Source: Trichoplax adhaerens
Taxonomy: Eukaryota; Placozoa; Uniplacotomia; Trichoplacea; Trichoplacidae
Reading direction: 5' to 3'
Assembly (NCBI RefSeq): GCF_000150275.1
Contig: NW_002060957.1
Location: 856,445-920,444, forward strand
DNA length: 64,000 nt
In this document: one piece after another, positions 40,001-52,540 of the stretch
Numbering within the stretch: position 1 is the first letter of the stretch
Layout: every line of letters begins with the position of its first letter
Made by a program: the position numbers and the translations under genes
The notes under the pieces: generated by a model
Told to the model about the DNA's origin: nothing
Database searches by the model: none
The model's input: only the letters and a program-made list of their open reading frames with translations

Positions 40001-43000
40001 CTAGCTATCCTATAGTCGTATATAGGCAGGATCATTAACAATCTGTGAAATAAACTGAAAGCTAACGTGTACCTCAAGCATCATTAATTTTCACACTTAC
40101 TTCGAGAAATTCGGTTAGTTTCTGAGATAATTCATCGTTTTCCTGAATAATATCTTCGTATGACTGATGAATTTTATGAAGCTCATCCTTGGTTTTATTT
40201 AACTCGTCGCAAATTGATCTTTGGCTCTAAGAAATTAAAATAGAAATGAGTTATAAAACTAAGCAATAGGAACAAAACGGTAAATATAGTCGCTTTTATT
40301 TAACGGATCATCAAAGACTAAACTTGAAGTCTAACGGCTATTAAAAAATCTAGAAAGATTTTATGACAATATTAGAGAATTGAAATAACTTTCAGAGCTA
40401 TATACTAAGATATAGTGGAAAGATACATTACGTAAAATTTCAGTATAAAAATGAAGCTATGAGGATCTAAATTTTGCTATACTCCCGCTAAATAATTCCT
40501 ATTTTCTGACTATAAAGATCTATGAACGACATGCCTGATTTTTTAAATTATAATTTGAAATTTAATGTTACGTCTTCATAAGTATCTAGAATAGTTCCGT
40601 AGCTAAAAATTTAAATCATCGAGTCGGGATAATTTTTTCAATAACTGCACTGTATGCAAATTCAGAACTATAAATGTATTTCCTACATCATCCTAGTATC
40701 GAAATATTTACAGTTTTGTATGATCAAATAGTAGGTTTTTCCTAGATATAACAATAGCGCCCTGTACTATTTTCTATCCTAATGTCTAATGATTGAATAT
40801 CTGTAAAGCTAAGCTATCAAGTACTCTACATGTACTGTATAGAGTATTTGCTGTAATTTACTCATATGCCACAGATGACATTGTTAATTTCATTTTAAAA
40901 TGTAAGCATGTTGCAATGGCTAGTACTGAATATGGTAAATGCTACGCAATGTACGTTCTCGCAAATCTGAGAATATGGTTATAACCTTAAAATCATAATT
41001 ACTCATCTCCCTATATTACTTACGTGATTTAATTTATCATTTTCAACTATTAATTCATCGCACTTATCCTCGACATAGGACTTATTTTGCTCCTGCCTTC
41101 CAATTTCTGCTTGATATTGATTACATGATTGTTCTAATCGATTTAACCGATTTTTAAAGTCGACATTACAATGTTCTGCCTCTTGTAATTGCTAAAAGAT
41201 ATTATTAAAGTCATGATATTAGAATTTGTATTAATCTGTCAAAGTGGCCTATATTCAATTGTACTTTAGAATAACCTCAGCCAGTTGATTCCTTTCGCGT
41301 ACCACCAGTTGATATCTGTCGTTGAGGAGTCGTATAGAATCTCTCTCCTCAATTAGTTGTTGACTAAATTCATCACAACGGCTGATCAAAGTCTGTCGAG
41401 CCTAGCATTGATAGTTATAACCGAACATAGAAATAATTTCAATATTTTATGGAATTTAAAGAGAATAGAGTTTAAGATTAATCATATATCGGAAGTACTA
41501 TGAATTAAATCTAAATCACTTTCGTACTGTTTATGCAATATAGCAGAAGTATTTATTAAGATTCATCTTATATCGTTGGCATTAATAATCAAATAGTTCG
41601 CATTTAGATAAAATTGTTAATATTTTAAATAATAGGCGGAGAATAGTTCATTTTAAATTAATCTTACATCATTATTAATAACGATCAAATGGTTTTAATC
41701 TATAGTAGATTCGGATAATTTACGTAAACATAAGGAGAGCAGCTATTAGCATGAATCTAACATCATCGATATGAACAATCAAATCTAGATCTTTTTTTTA
41801 ATGTTATGCATTATTAGGAGAGCAGCTAAAGGAATTATTCCGTATCAGAACTAGATGCTGTATAGTAATACAGTCAGTAAACACATACCTCAGTTAAGTG
41901 TTGCTGATGAGCTACATCTTGCTGTCTTTGCACTTCTAGTTTTTGAATACAAGCAGCAGAAATTTCTACAGCTTCCTTGCGAGCATCAATTTCTCGGGTT
42001 AAAGCTTCATTCATCTAAATAAAGGTCAATAAAATATAGTAATTATTCTCAGATTGAATAATTTGGTATTCATATCAGCCAAAATCTGATAGATTCAACT
42101 AGAAAAAGCTAGGATTCAAAAATAATTTTAGATCATAGTATTATCAGAGAAATAGTAACTTTAGTTTTCTTAGCATTTATCGCTTACTTGCTTAAGTAAG
42201 ATATTTTCCTCTGTTGTGTCAGATTGTAATTTTTTGTATTCTTTGTACTTTTTCTCTAATTCCAAGTAATTTAGTTGTAGAATATTGTATTCATGGTTCT
42301 GCTTTCCAATCTGTCGCGATAGCTCACTAATTCTATATGGAACAAGTTGAATAATTTCTATATGAGAATTATACTTATTTTTCTCGTATACCGAGCTAGA
42401 CAGGGAATTAATAACATACTTTTCTAACTGTTGCATTTCTTCCTCAAAATGATTCTTGCTACCTGCATCTTGTCCCCATGCCAAGTTATTTGTTTGATTG
42501 TTTTTAATCAAATTAAGCATTACTTTCTCTGGCTAAAAAGAGCATATAAAAGGGTAACAGTAAAGCTGTTATTCAATTACTAGTTACTTATGTCAGATTC
42601 ATAATTTTAGCATTAGTCATGATTACATCATAATTGACAATAGCAGGAATAATTTGTAGCAAGTAACTGTTGGTAATCAAATGATTAAACTCAACAATAT
42701 ATGCAACAAAGCTATATGATCAATGAAGTGTACCCGGCTAAATTACTAGCTGATTATAACTCTAATCTAGTAAAGGAGAAAATAAGATAACACTCTGAAC
42801 TTTAAGGAAATGTAAGTGCATGTAACTTTAATTTTGCTACACTAGCTCTTACCAGTTGCTCTAACGTTAAATAGGAATTAGATTCAAAATCTTTTTCCTG
42901 ATCGTTCCCCTCAACTTGATCGGCAATTACTGTAGGTGATGTAATTTTTTCGTGATTAGAATGGCGATTGGAGAGCTCTCCTAATTCCAGATTGCGATTA

Positions 43001-44966
43001 AATTCTTCCGAATTATAAGGATTACGACTACTTCGATTTAAAGCTGTTGCGGTAGAATTATATGGGATAGCTTGACTTAGATTGTCATTATGGTGCCTTT
43101 GATGGCTTAATGGCGGATAAGAGGGTCGCCACTGCGATGCTTGAGAAGGTTGATTGACCAAATCATGGCTATAATCCGCTTGTGGTAATTCTGTAAAATC
43201 CCGAGTTTGCTGATTGTTTACATCGTTACTTCTAAGGGTAGATTTCAGTTGATGATCGGCCATTTGAAGAATCTGAGATTTCGATTGAAACTTGACATGA
43301 TGGTCAAGTGCAGAATTTTTATTTTCATTTACTAGTTTCTTTAAATTTTCAATTTGTTGCTCTTCATTCAATCTTTTTATTCTAGCCTCATTCTATTCGT
43401 AAAAATGTTGAAGTTATGTCATGATTAGTGTACTAAAATTTGAAATCTAAAGAATCTTATTCCTGTAATGCAGGAAGAATATTTTTGTAATTCAGCTAGC
43501 TAGAATTAAACTCTACAAAAATTGCTCGGAAAATTTTATCATAACTGCATTCAATTTGCACCAAAATAATTTAAGCCTTATGCCATATTTTCCTGATTAG
43601 GTTATTATTATCATTTTGAAGGCAGTTAACTATCAATGAAATAAATGCCAATCAAGAACTTTCATCAGCTAATCTAAAAGTAAATTAATTGTGTAAGTTT
43701 ACATCAATGTGTACCAATCGATGGAATTTGGAAAAATGAACTAGATTATATTTAAGAACATCAATTATAATTGGTATTAACTGTCCGGAACTGAAGGTTC
43801 TTGATACGATAGATGCAATTAGGACTACAGTATTTGCAGCTAAGCTTTTTTCACTTGTTCTCTAGTAATTTTCTACCTGTAAAATGATTAATATCATTTC
43901 GATACAGTATCACTTCTATAGCAGTTATAAACTGCTAAACTATGCATTTCTAAATTTTGAGGCAACTACTTTATCTACAATCAATTGATCTAATTTCGGC
44001 ATGTAGCAATAAAGCATATAGCTTATAAATTCTTAGTTGTGTGCCCACCATTAGTTAAAATTTTCTAAATTTTCAAGTACGACAGTACTCATTTATTAAT
44101 GGCGTAATCCAATTTGTATTAAAATGCCATAAAAAGAACTGCAGTGATATCTTTCAGCAATATACGAATAGCAATAGGTAGTTATGAATGTTTTATATAT
44201 CTAAACTTATTAAGAAAAATTTAAATTATTGCGAAGCTAGCGAACATTTATTAAGTATTAGTTATAGTAAAAAAAATGGGCTATGTCTTTAATCATGTCG
44301 TTGTATTATGCATAAGTCTTTATAAATTATTCCATCGAGTATCATAACCCGCTATACTCGTAGCCTTTTCATTTAATGTAAAGTAAATTAGCATCTGTTT
44401 ACGCATGACTACGTTAGGTAAATGTCAATATTAAGATCAACTGCGATCTCAAGATTTCAGAAATAATCTTATGATTGCAGATATTATTGATCATCGTCGC
44501 TATGATTCTGTCATTATATGTCAAGAAGCAACTTAAAGTACCTTTAATTGATCGCGAACAGGAGTCATCGTAGATTCTTGCCGAGATGAATAGTTTCCGT
44601 CGTATGCAAGTCTTGAAGGCGTTGGAACTCTTTTCGAATGAGCTAATGGGCTTTGACGATCACGATATGGTGTACTAGCTCTTGTTTCGTAACTGTTGTT
44701 GGATAATTGTCCACTAGATGGAGGTCCTATCATCAATAATATTGAAAGATACATCAATCAGTTTAATGTTAACATTTAACTGGTTCATATTTGATTTTAA
44801 CTTACAAAATTTAGTATATTTCTTGTCTCAAATTAACAGGTCAATATCGTAGATTCAATTTATCATTAATTATACTCGCAGGTTCTATCATGGAAATATG
44901 ATATTACTGGCATTGTATTTTACCTGATGCTGGCGTTTGGTGATTTGTTGTTAAGGAAGTGGACAT
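34008..44966 (-). CDS. Long coiled-coil protein, about 1,093 residues, 24 exons; family not identified
   Basis: Exons 5' to 3': 44966-44924 (ATG), 44726-44542, 43392-42853, 42532-42188, 42014-41889, 41401-41276, 41191-41024, 40226-40101, 39816-39649, 39511-39440, 39136-39071, 38979-38893, 38721-38566, 37459-37304, 37155-37085, 36991-36933, 36728-36674, 36238-36103, 36020-35940, 35592-35524, 35220-35126, 34814-34721, 34389-34322, 34197-34008 (TAA). Phases match at every joint. The N-terminal 250 residues are Ser/Pro/Gln-rich and disordered-looking ([13 protein letters not shown]). From about residue 255 the rest is almost continuous heptad-patterned coiled coil, with a short polar break near exons 17-19, ending in a Ser-rich tail ([14 protein letters not shown]). 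Architecture suggests a centrosomal, ciliary or Golgi scaffold, but that is inference; I could not match a named family. The last exon contains a GTAAGT just before the stop, so a further 3' exon is possible. Confidence 0.85.
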
Positions 44967-46080
44967 GACTTAATCTAGACTATTAATTTCCCTGATCAAA
45001 TTAAACAATTAAATGAATGATATCAATGTATCTTATGGTTAAAAATCAAATAGTTTAAAAGCTAATATCACAACAATGGGTAATGGATTTCAACATTGCA
45101 ATCACGAGATTCCATGGATGAAAATCAGAGTCGAGTATTAAAAATTACATTGGCTATAATTAAAAACTAGTTTATTCTTTTCTATGCTAAACGATAGATA
45201 AAGCGCTACACTCTCCCTTCTAATCGTAAAAAGAATAGATCAACTTTAAAATTGACCATAAAAGATGATGTTAGGATATTGTAATACTAGTCTTAGAATA
45301 GTCTATAGCAAAATGAATACTTTCGATGAAAAATAGCCTTAAGAAATAAAACTAATTATTCGATAGCAAATTAAAAGTCAAGGAGGGAAAAGTTGAAGAG
45401 GAAGAAAGCTTCCCCCTTTCAAGTACAAATTTTAAAATTATTTACAATTAATCCATTAGATAACAATTTAAATTTTGATTATAAGGAAATGCCATAAACC
45501 AGCTGTAAATTAAATCTGTAGAATCATCATATCGATAAAAGATGATAGGCATACCTTGGAAAGTAGATGATGATAAGCGGTGATGAGAATAGCTATCATG
45601 GAGTTTATGTGTATTATCAGATTTAGCGTCTAACGATGTTGACCGTTAAATAATGCAAATGATAATGAAGTGTTGAAGACTTAATTAGTGACGTCACAGG
45701 CGATGGATAACAATTCAACTAAAATTCTAATTTGACGATCTGGTTGCAAGCCTCCTTCTCTAATTCTTAGACTATTATCAATCGATCAAATGATCGCATA
45801 GAATCAATCTATTTTATTTTTGGATTAAAAAAATGGAATTTTCTTATTTTATTAACATTAAATGTTTATTGCATCCATTAATAATGGAGTGATTCCAGAT
45901 TCCAGTAGTTTTTATGCTACAAAGACGAGATCAGGACTAGTCAATCATTGTGACAAACATCTAAAGATTTGTAACATAATTTGTTTAATTGAATCACTAA
46001 CAATAATCAACTATAAATAATAAACATTGAAGAAGTCTTTGTTTTAACTGAATATAGAGAATTAAAATTAGCCAAAGAAC
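44967..46080. other. Intergenic; presumed 5' region of the coiled-coil gene
   Basis: No coding exon was recognised. The coiled-coil gene's ATG is at 44966, so its promoter and any 5' UTR exon should lie here. A purine-rich run (AAGGAGGGAAAAGTTGAAG) near 45380 and AT-rich sequence are all that stands out. Confidence 0.4.
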
Positions 46081-46386
46081 TTAGAAAACAAGAATGTTGT
46101 GAATTGGTTGATGTTTGATTCGAAGAATTGATAGCATTTGAATCGATTTCAATTGTTCAAGAGTTCTTTTGATCATGAAATGCACTGCTTGTAGCTTTAA
46201 TATACCTATGTTGTAGTGTAAATTTAATTCAATTCTTGGCTTACTAGATAAATTAAAAATCAACTCTTCCACTGCTTTAAATACACAACGATTAGACATC
46301 CCATGGCCGGCCATAATAGCCTTCGCAGTTATATACGGACAGCAACTGCAGACTATATGCATTGTAATACTGACGTTGAACAGCAC
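46081..46386 (-). CDS. Fragment resembling the HU-like domain of CCDC81
   Basis: A frame on the minus strand stays open to a TAA at 46081-46083. Its middle, MSNRCVFKAVEELIF, LSSKPRIELNLHYNIGIL and FMIKRTLEQLKSIQ, follows the pattern of the second HU-like domain of animal CCDC81 proteins: an N-R start, an amphipathic helix, then a beta hairpin around a conserved N-I-G, a basic strand and a closing helix. CCDC81 is a centrosome/cilium-associated protein. The frame begins with GTG, not a normal start, so the true exon starts inside it, perhaps after the acceptor-like GCGAAG near 46320. The other exons of such a gene were not found in the 1.1 kb before UTP15. It may be a relict or an isolated exon. 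Confidence 0.4.
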   Translation of the reverse strand: MLFNVSITMHIVCSCCPYITAKAIMAGHGMSNRCVFKAVEELIFNLSSKPRIELNLHYNIGILKLQAVHFMIKRTLEQLKSIQMLSILRIKHQPIHNILVF

Positions 46387-46389
46387 TTA

Positions 46390-47385
46390 TTATTTAATTA
46401 AAAGAGTTACCTACAGAATTTCTTATCATTCTCTTAGTTTCTATCGTTCTTTATTAAGTAATGAGCAGCATTACCATTTCACTACTACAGTTGCTATGTC
46501 TTACCGATATTCGAGCAGAAGCTGATCACTTACTTGAAATAAATCGAAATCCAAGTGTACTGTATTAAAAAAGATTATGAATTAAAACGCATCAGTTTCA
46601 GCACTGTAGAGAATATGTGATAATTTAATCAGGAAGTAATGTCGCTAGTACTGCTAATACAGAAAATTAAATAATCCTGAAATTATCCGAATAGCAACGA
46701 TATTAAACTCAATTCAGATAGTTTCGATATTAATCGGGTATTAGCTGTAACATTAGTAACATTGCATGGGCTAGTTAGGGATCCATTTCGGTAGTAAGTT
46801 CAAGTAATTCTATATTGGTATCTTTTAATCTGTTTAAAGTTAAGGTATTGCAAGAATTAATTAATAGGCGAGAATGATACTTATTACTGATGTAATGATA
46901 ATCGCGTACGTGTTGTAGGTGATAATTTTAGAATATAATTACGTGTTCGATCGTTAAACATTGAACAGATTATAATTATCATTGCAATTAGAATAGAATT
47001 ATCGGCTCATAAATAGAATTAACGGTAGTTTCTATTGTGTAGAAAGACATCAATTATGGCCGTTGCTTAGCCGAATTGACCCGAACATTGCCAACCCTTA
47101 AGTAGCTAGCCTAGCTTGTTAAGCTAATAAACATCATTATCTAGTAATATTGTAAGTTTCTTTTTCGCTGCATCCAAGTGATGTTCTAAAAGCCATAGCG
47201 AATAAATCTCTGTTCGAAGATAACTCTCTTGGTATACACTAATCAGGTCTTCATATGATATTGCAACAACTTTGACTGAACTTTATTTCCAATGCAGTGT
47301 AACGTGCAACATACAATTGATACATATAACTTGCTGCGAAAAGGTTGCTAAAAACTGCTCATCTCACTTCAATTAAAACATACAA
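46390..47385. other. Intergenic
   Basis: There are no convincing exons here. A GT-flanked segment near 46530-46560 on the minus strand has splice-like edges but no recognisable protein. The stretch separates the CCDC81-like fragment from the 3' end of UTP15. Confidence 0.35.
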
Positions 47386-47387
47386 GA

Positions 47388-47393
47388 TTTATT
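47388..47393 (-). terminator. Probable polyadenylation signal of UTP15
   Basis: AATAAA on the minus strand lies 96 bp beyond the UTP15 stop codon, a normal distance for a short animal 3' UTR. Confidence 0.5.
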
Positions 47394-47488
47394 ACAGTTT
47401 TAGAATCAAAATAATTTTTATATTTTGACCGATGGCGACGGGTAAAAATATGGTTATGACATTTACAATTAGCATTCGAAAAATATTA

Positions 47489-50303
47489 CTACGTCAATGG
47501 GGCAGCCGATATAGAATTAGCTGACGTATTATTTGCTGTTAGCATCATATCAATAACCCCTAATAACTTTCCAAACGATTCATGAAGCCTTGTTTCTTCA
47601 TGAATTTTATCTTTGATCTGTAGAAACAGATTATCTACTTTCGAGGATTGGCCTAAAATCGGTGAGTATATATCTAAATAAGGGAAAAAAATTTTGAATT
47701 CCAGGTTTACTTCATCAATAGAATGATTAAAGTGCTCGTATTATTTTAACACAATCAAACATGAATTACAATAAATCGCAGGCTTACCAAATACAATATT
47801 AGCAACATCAGAAACTAGGGAACTATAGCGCGGATTAGATATATTCCTAATAAGTAAGCAATTGCAAGTTAAGCTTTCACACATGCATCGTTAATATCTA
47901 CAAATAGTTCTCTTTAACTTACTTTTTTATAAAATATAATACAGGTAATAATGCATCTTCATCTCTCCCAGATAAAGCTATAGGTAAGCCATCGCGCCTT
48001 ATTAGTTCTTGTATTACACTGACAATAACAGGCGGGTGATTGCTAGATTTCTATTCATGCAAAAAATACTCTTTATTAGCTACTAATCATTGTAATTTCG
48101 CGCCAAAGTAAAGTACAATAACTGAATGTGATTCTACATCTGTTTAGTATAAAATAAAGCCGGTTACCTTTAAAACGCTATCCAAAGCCTCAGTATACTT
48201 AAACTGACGCAATAGTTTGTCATGTAAAGGCAACCGGGTTAATTTCTTTTCCGCCACAATAACTGCATCCTAGTAATATAGTGTAAACAATGTCTTATTA
48301 GAATCGTTTTACTTTCACCATGATAGTTAAACGTCACCTTTGAGGGGCCTGATTTTCTACTATTAAAGTAACGAACTGTTCGACCCTTTGGTCTCCATTT
48401 AAACTTTGGCAATTCTTGTTTATGTCGTGGTCTTTCCTTGATAGATAATAGTCCGTCGGACATACCAACTACTAAATGGCTATCATCGGGCTAAATAAAA
48501 AATTGATCAATCTTATTATAGCACACATCCACGCAGAATGAGCATAATGCGTAAGATTTAGAAATAGACATATTATGAAATACCGATATGCCTAAACTTG
48601 TTATGGGTGAGGAATAATCCATACTGTGGACAACTTTGTAATCTTTGATATCATATATCTTGACGTGTCTTCAATTGCGAAAGTATTAAAGTGTTCAAAT
48701 ATTACTTTGAAAATTCAATAGCATTTAGGAGAACTACTGATTCTCTAACTTACCTATCTAACGACCCGGATAAAAGTCTTTGCCCACTGTTATCTAAACA
48801 CAAGCATGTAATAGTCTTTTGATGATTTGTAACACCCATCAGTAGGCGTCCACCACCAATAAGGTCCCATACCTTGATATAATTACTTCCTGTAATAGCG
48901 AGACAAGCTTCTATCATAGCTGCTCCTTCGAGACAGATAAGACGCAATAAAATAATATCCTGTTTTGTTCTCACCTGCCGAGATACAAATACTTCCACTA
49001 GGGTAAATTAACACTGCTTCTACAGGAGCTCCATGATCTATAGTCATCGAACTCTTGTCTGTACGCCTGTCCCATAGCTTTAAGGTATGGTCATACGATC
49101 CTATCCAATAAATACAGGATTAATATCAAATCAACCCCTTATTTTGGTACTACTATGTGGTATAATTATAACAACAATGTACTGTAGATAGTTATCGTCG
49201 TATACCAAAACTTTACCTGTTACCCAAACATCGCTGCTAACTCTACTGACATCTCCAGCTCGGATGTAATCCTGGTAAAGGATTATTTTTGCAAAATAAA
49301 TATACATTGAAAAGAGCACATTCGTAGTGATTCAAGTTAAGACTACTATTTGTCTTTCAATCCAGAAATACAGGACATTAAAAATAGATTACCGTATGTT
49401 CATCAAAAATAGCAACTTCTTTTCCAGTGGGTAAATCCCAGCAACGAACTAATTTGTCATCTGAGGCCGAAATAATGTGTAGATTGTTCATTGCGAAACG
49501 GGCTACATGAGCAGCTCTGCAAAATTAGGTGTCATCGAGATCAATACCAATTTAATCAACAGTAAGACGACCAAATTAATAAATCTTGAATACTTTGCTG
49601 ACCTCTTATGACCATGTAATTGTCGTAATACTGTTCTACTATGCGTATCAAATACCTGTATGGGCAGATATTAAGGCAAAATAATACAAGATATTTATCT
49701 TTAATGCAGCTTCATTCAAGAAGGCATTGATTGATTCAACATCAATGCTAGAATTATTTTGTAGTTAGTAAAAAGTATCCTGTACTGTATATACAGCTAT
49801 TCATAATTTTAAATCTAGATCCGAAACAATGATTGAATCGGTCGTGCTACCTGGACTAAACCATCGCCGCTTCCAGCTGTAATTAACTTGCCATCGTAAC
49901 GAAATGTACCGCATAAGGCAGAGTCATGAAACCTCGAAATGGCTTTGTAAACTTGATTACTTGCACAATCGTACAATTGCACCTAATCAATGATCATAAT
50001 CGTGAAGCAGTACATTAAGATTTCAACATTATCATGTTTACTAATATCTACGCGTCTAATCTGACCGCAATGTATTCTACGTGTTCAAAGGAAACAATAA
50101 TTTTGACTACCTTCCATAGTGGTTAAGTATACGCTCGTATAACTGATTATTTTATCCTGTAGAGTAAGGCACAATTACCCAGTTAAGAAGAAGAGAAAAT
50201 AGTGATTTACCTTTGCGGAACAAGTAACAGCGTAGTGATGCGGTAGGACAGGTGAAAAATCGATACATGATATTGCTGAATGTTCTTTGGCCACTATAGG
50301 GAA
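47489..50303 (-). CDS. UTP15: U3 snoRNA-associated protein 15 (UTP15), 13 exons, N-terminus missing
   Basis: Exons 5' to 3': 50303-50211, 49982-49851, 49655-49603, 49516-49393, 49271-49217, 49100-48975, 48889-48754, 48668-48584, 48490-48338, 48269-48168, 48050-47923, 47846-47788, 47673-47489 (TAG). All joints are in phase, giving 476 residues; vertebrate UTP15 has about 518. The first half is a seven-bladed WD40 propeller ([56 protein letters not shown]). The second half is the UTP15-specific helical domain ([42 protein letters not shown]). UTP15 belongs to the t-UTP/UtpA part of the small-subunit processome in the nucleolus, coupling rRNA transcription to pre-18S processing. The first exon found opens with [12 protein letters not shown], which aligns about 30 residues into the family, so one upstream exon with the ATG is missing. 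The gene is head to head with the V-ATPase gene. Confidence 0.94.
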
Positions 50304-50499
50304 CTGTCATGAAAAACAAGTAAGACCAGAGTGAGAGATTGATGATTGACTGCTATAACTCAGGTAGCAAGTAATATTATTTCCAAGAGCTATCGATTGA
50401 AATTATTTGTCTTCATCAGCCGTACACGTACGTATACTGTATGTGCAATTGCAACAGGTCTACCTAGGTTGTCGTTCAATCTGTCGAAATCCTTGTTTA

Positions 50500-51300
50500 C
50501 CAAGCATGCTGAGGTTCAGTAGAGCTGATCAATATGAATCTAGACTGATTGCCAGCCGTTTGCTCAAAGCTTACAGTTAATTACTTGCAACGATTCATTG
50601 ATTGTGCCGTTTCTCACGACGGTCTTGCATACTACTTATATCTGTATCTACAGCGCCAAACTACCTCCCCAATAATATAACCGTAGTCTTGGTTTAGACT
50701 TTTGCAGTGAAAAGGTCTATCAAGTCCCGTGGTAAGTTGTACCGCCCGCCCCGAAATATACAAGGTATGTTGACGTGATCGAGCTCAATCAAGACTAAGT
50801 TTGGACTTGTGCAACTACCAGCATTAGTACTAAGTGTCCATCCAAAGTTGCAATTTGATGGATAAAAATCCTTCATCCATATAAAGCATGCTGAAGATGT
50901 TGAGAGTGCTAGCTTAATACATGTACTCAATACTGTATACGTCGATAAGCTCATTCTTCTACACCAAGCATGATGTAGTTGTTGAGCTGAATGAATAGTG
51001 ATTTGTCTAGACCAGTGCAACTAACTACTCAGTGTCCATCAAGTGGTCTATCGAATGGTAGAGGTTGTACTTTTCTATCCGAATAATCTGCCACTCTTCG
51101 ATACAAAGTGTGGTGAAAAGCTTGAAAGGATCGAGCGTGATCAATCTATCTTTCGTTTGGACTTTAGCAACTACTCAAGCATGCTGAAGTTGTGGAACTT
51201 TATGAATTGCTATTGGTTTAGACTTTGCAACTACACGCCATACCGTCATTCTTCGTCTGTACAAAGAATGCTGAAATTGTCGAGCCTTACATCGATGTAT
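50500..51300. repeat. Dispersed-in-place repeat built on an AAGCATGCTGAAGTTGT motif
   Basis: Variants of CAAGCATGCTGAAGTTGTnGAGC occur near 50501, 50884, 50964, 51175 and 51262. A second motif, GGTTTAGACTTTnGCAACTACTC, occurs near 50692, 51155 and 51216, with a worn copy near 51002. Irregular spacing (about 80-380 bp) suggests a composite unit with deletions. No protein is recognised. Confidence 0.5.
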
Positions 51301-52023
51301 CGAGTCGAGTGGATTACTGAAACTACTCAATGTATTTGGAGACAGTCTGTAGAGTGGTCATAATAATGGTAAAATAGAGAAAATGAACCTTATATCCCAT
51401 CCAATAGCTTGATTCACTGCTTTCTTCAACATTGGCTTTAGAGAATTTTTTAATAGGAATCCTTTTAAAGTCCGCCATGACGTCGTGAGTAGAATGGCTT
51501 TACTGCATCCACATTTGTTGTAATCAATGGACCAAAGTGATCGTTGCACGGCACGATCGATCCAACCTAGCTGGACAAAATGGTCAATTGTATCTGGTTG
51601 CTATCGATACAGTAGCAATTTGAGCTTGAAAGTTTTGATAAAATAGTCGTTAATTGAAGAGAATGACGATGGCAGCCGGTTTGAGCTGGAATCGATTGGC
51701 CACTTTCAATTTTCGATCCACTTGACCAGTCCAAAGTAGGATGTGATCGATGGCCAAAATGCTACAAGCTCTATCACTTCCAACACACCACTCGTACTAA
51801 GCAAAAGAATGTAGTAGGAAGAAGAAGTAAATTGAGTGCAAGCTGCTAAGGTAAAAATCAATGTTAGCTCCTTGTTGGATAGCAATTTGACCTTAGCAAT
51901 GGCTGCCGCTGGCAAGGCTTTGATGAACCTCAACGACTGACTTGTCCGTGCAGGTCACTGTTAGTCCTAGCTTCAGTCACGCTCTCTCGAGCTTCCTTCA
52001 AGGCCTTTCAAACGCTCTCGATC

Positions 52024-52060
52024 GCGGTCCGGTCCGATCCGGTCCGGTCCCTACTGGTCT
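52024..52060. repeat. GGTCC-rich short repeat
   Basis: The words CGGTCCGGTCCGATCCGGTC lie in a short GC-rich run, the most GC-rich spot in the window. GGTCCGGTCC and its variants are repeated head to tail. No function is inferred. Confidence 0.6.
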
Positions 52061-52187
52061 CCACAGTCTCGATATAGTGCTCGTAGTAGGCTTTGACACA
52101 GTACTTTGCAGCGGATACACTGGGTGCCATGTGCGTTTGAAACGGTACCGTACTGTCAAAGAGATGATGGTAGAAACCGCCCAGTTG

Positions 52188-52320
52188 TCGTGTACAGTGT
52201 ACAGTGTACAGTACTGTACTCTAGTAGCAGGTACTGTACTTTCTGACAACTGAACCGTAGTCACGTGTACGCGTTGTGACTCTACTGTACAGTACAGTGT
52301 ACAGTAGAGTCACAGTCGCA
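52188..52320. repeat. GTACAGT palindromic island with a perfect hairpin
   Basis: GTGTACAGTGTACAGTGTAC lies at about 52193, followed by AGTACTGTACT. At 52276-52313 there is a perfect inverted repeat: the arm GTGACTCTACTGTACA (52276-52291), the 6-base loop GTACAG, and the exact reverse complement of the arm (52298-52313). In single strands this gives a 16-bp stem; in duplex DNA it could form a cruciform. The sequence lies between two divergent promoters. Confidence 0.85.
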
Positions 52321-52540
52321 GTCGAAAGAGGAATTCTACAGCATTCGATGGACTGTATCGATGCACTGAACTACTGTCATTTGGGCAATAGAAACATCCA
52401 CATGTACACTGTACACTACGTTTCTCAGCTGGACTAGAAATCTATCAAGAACCATTTTTAAAATCGTTGTGTAATTCGACAGTCTGTATTCGGCCATTAC
52501 TATTGCCAATATTCGAGTGTCAGACTGTCACTGTACACTG

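Noticed and set aside
50460-50505. Minus-strand ATG segment as the UTP15 first exon
   Set aside because: It ends at a plausible donor but its phase leads to a stop when joined to the exon at 50303, and the peptide does not resemble the UTP15 N-terminus.
51942-52264. Frames of about 100 and 88 codons on opposite strands
   Set aside because: They overlap in repeat-rich, less AT-rich DNA where stops are rarer; the peptides follow the GTACAGT and GGTCC repeats.
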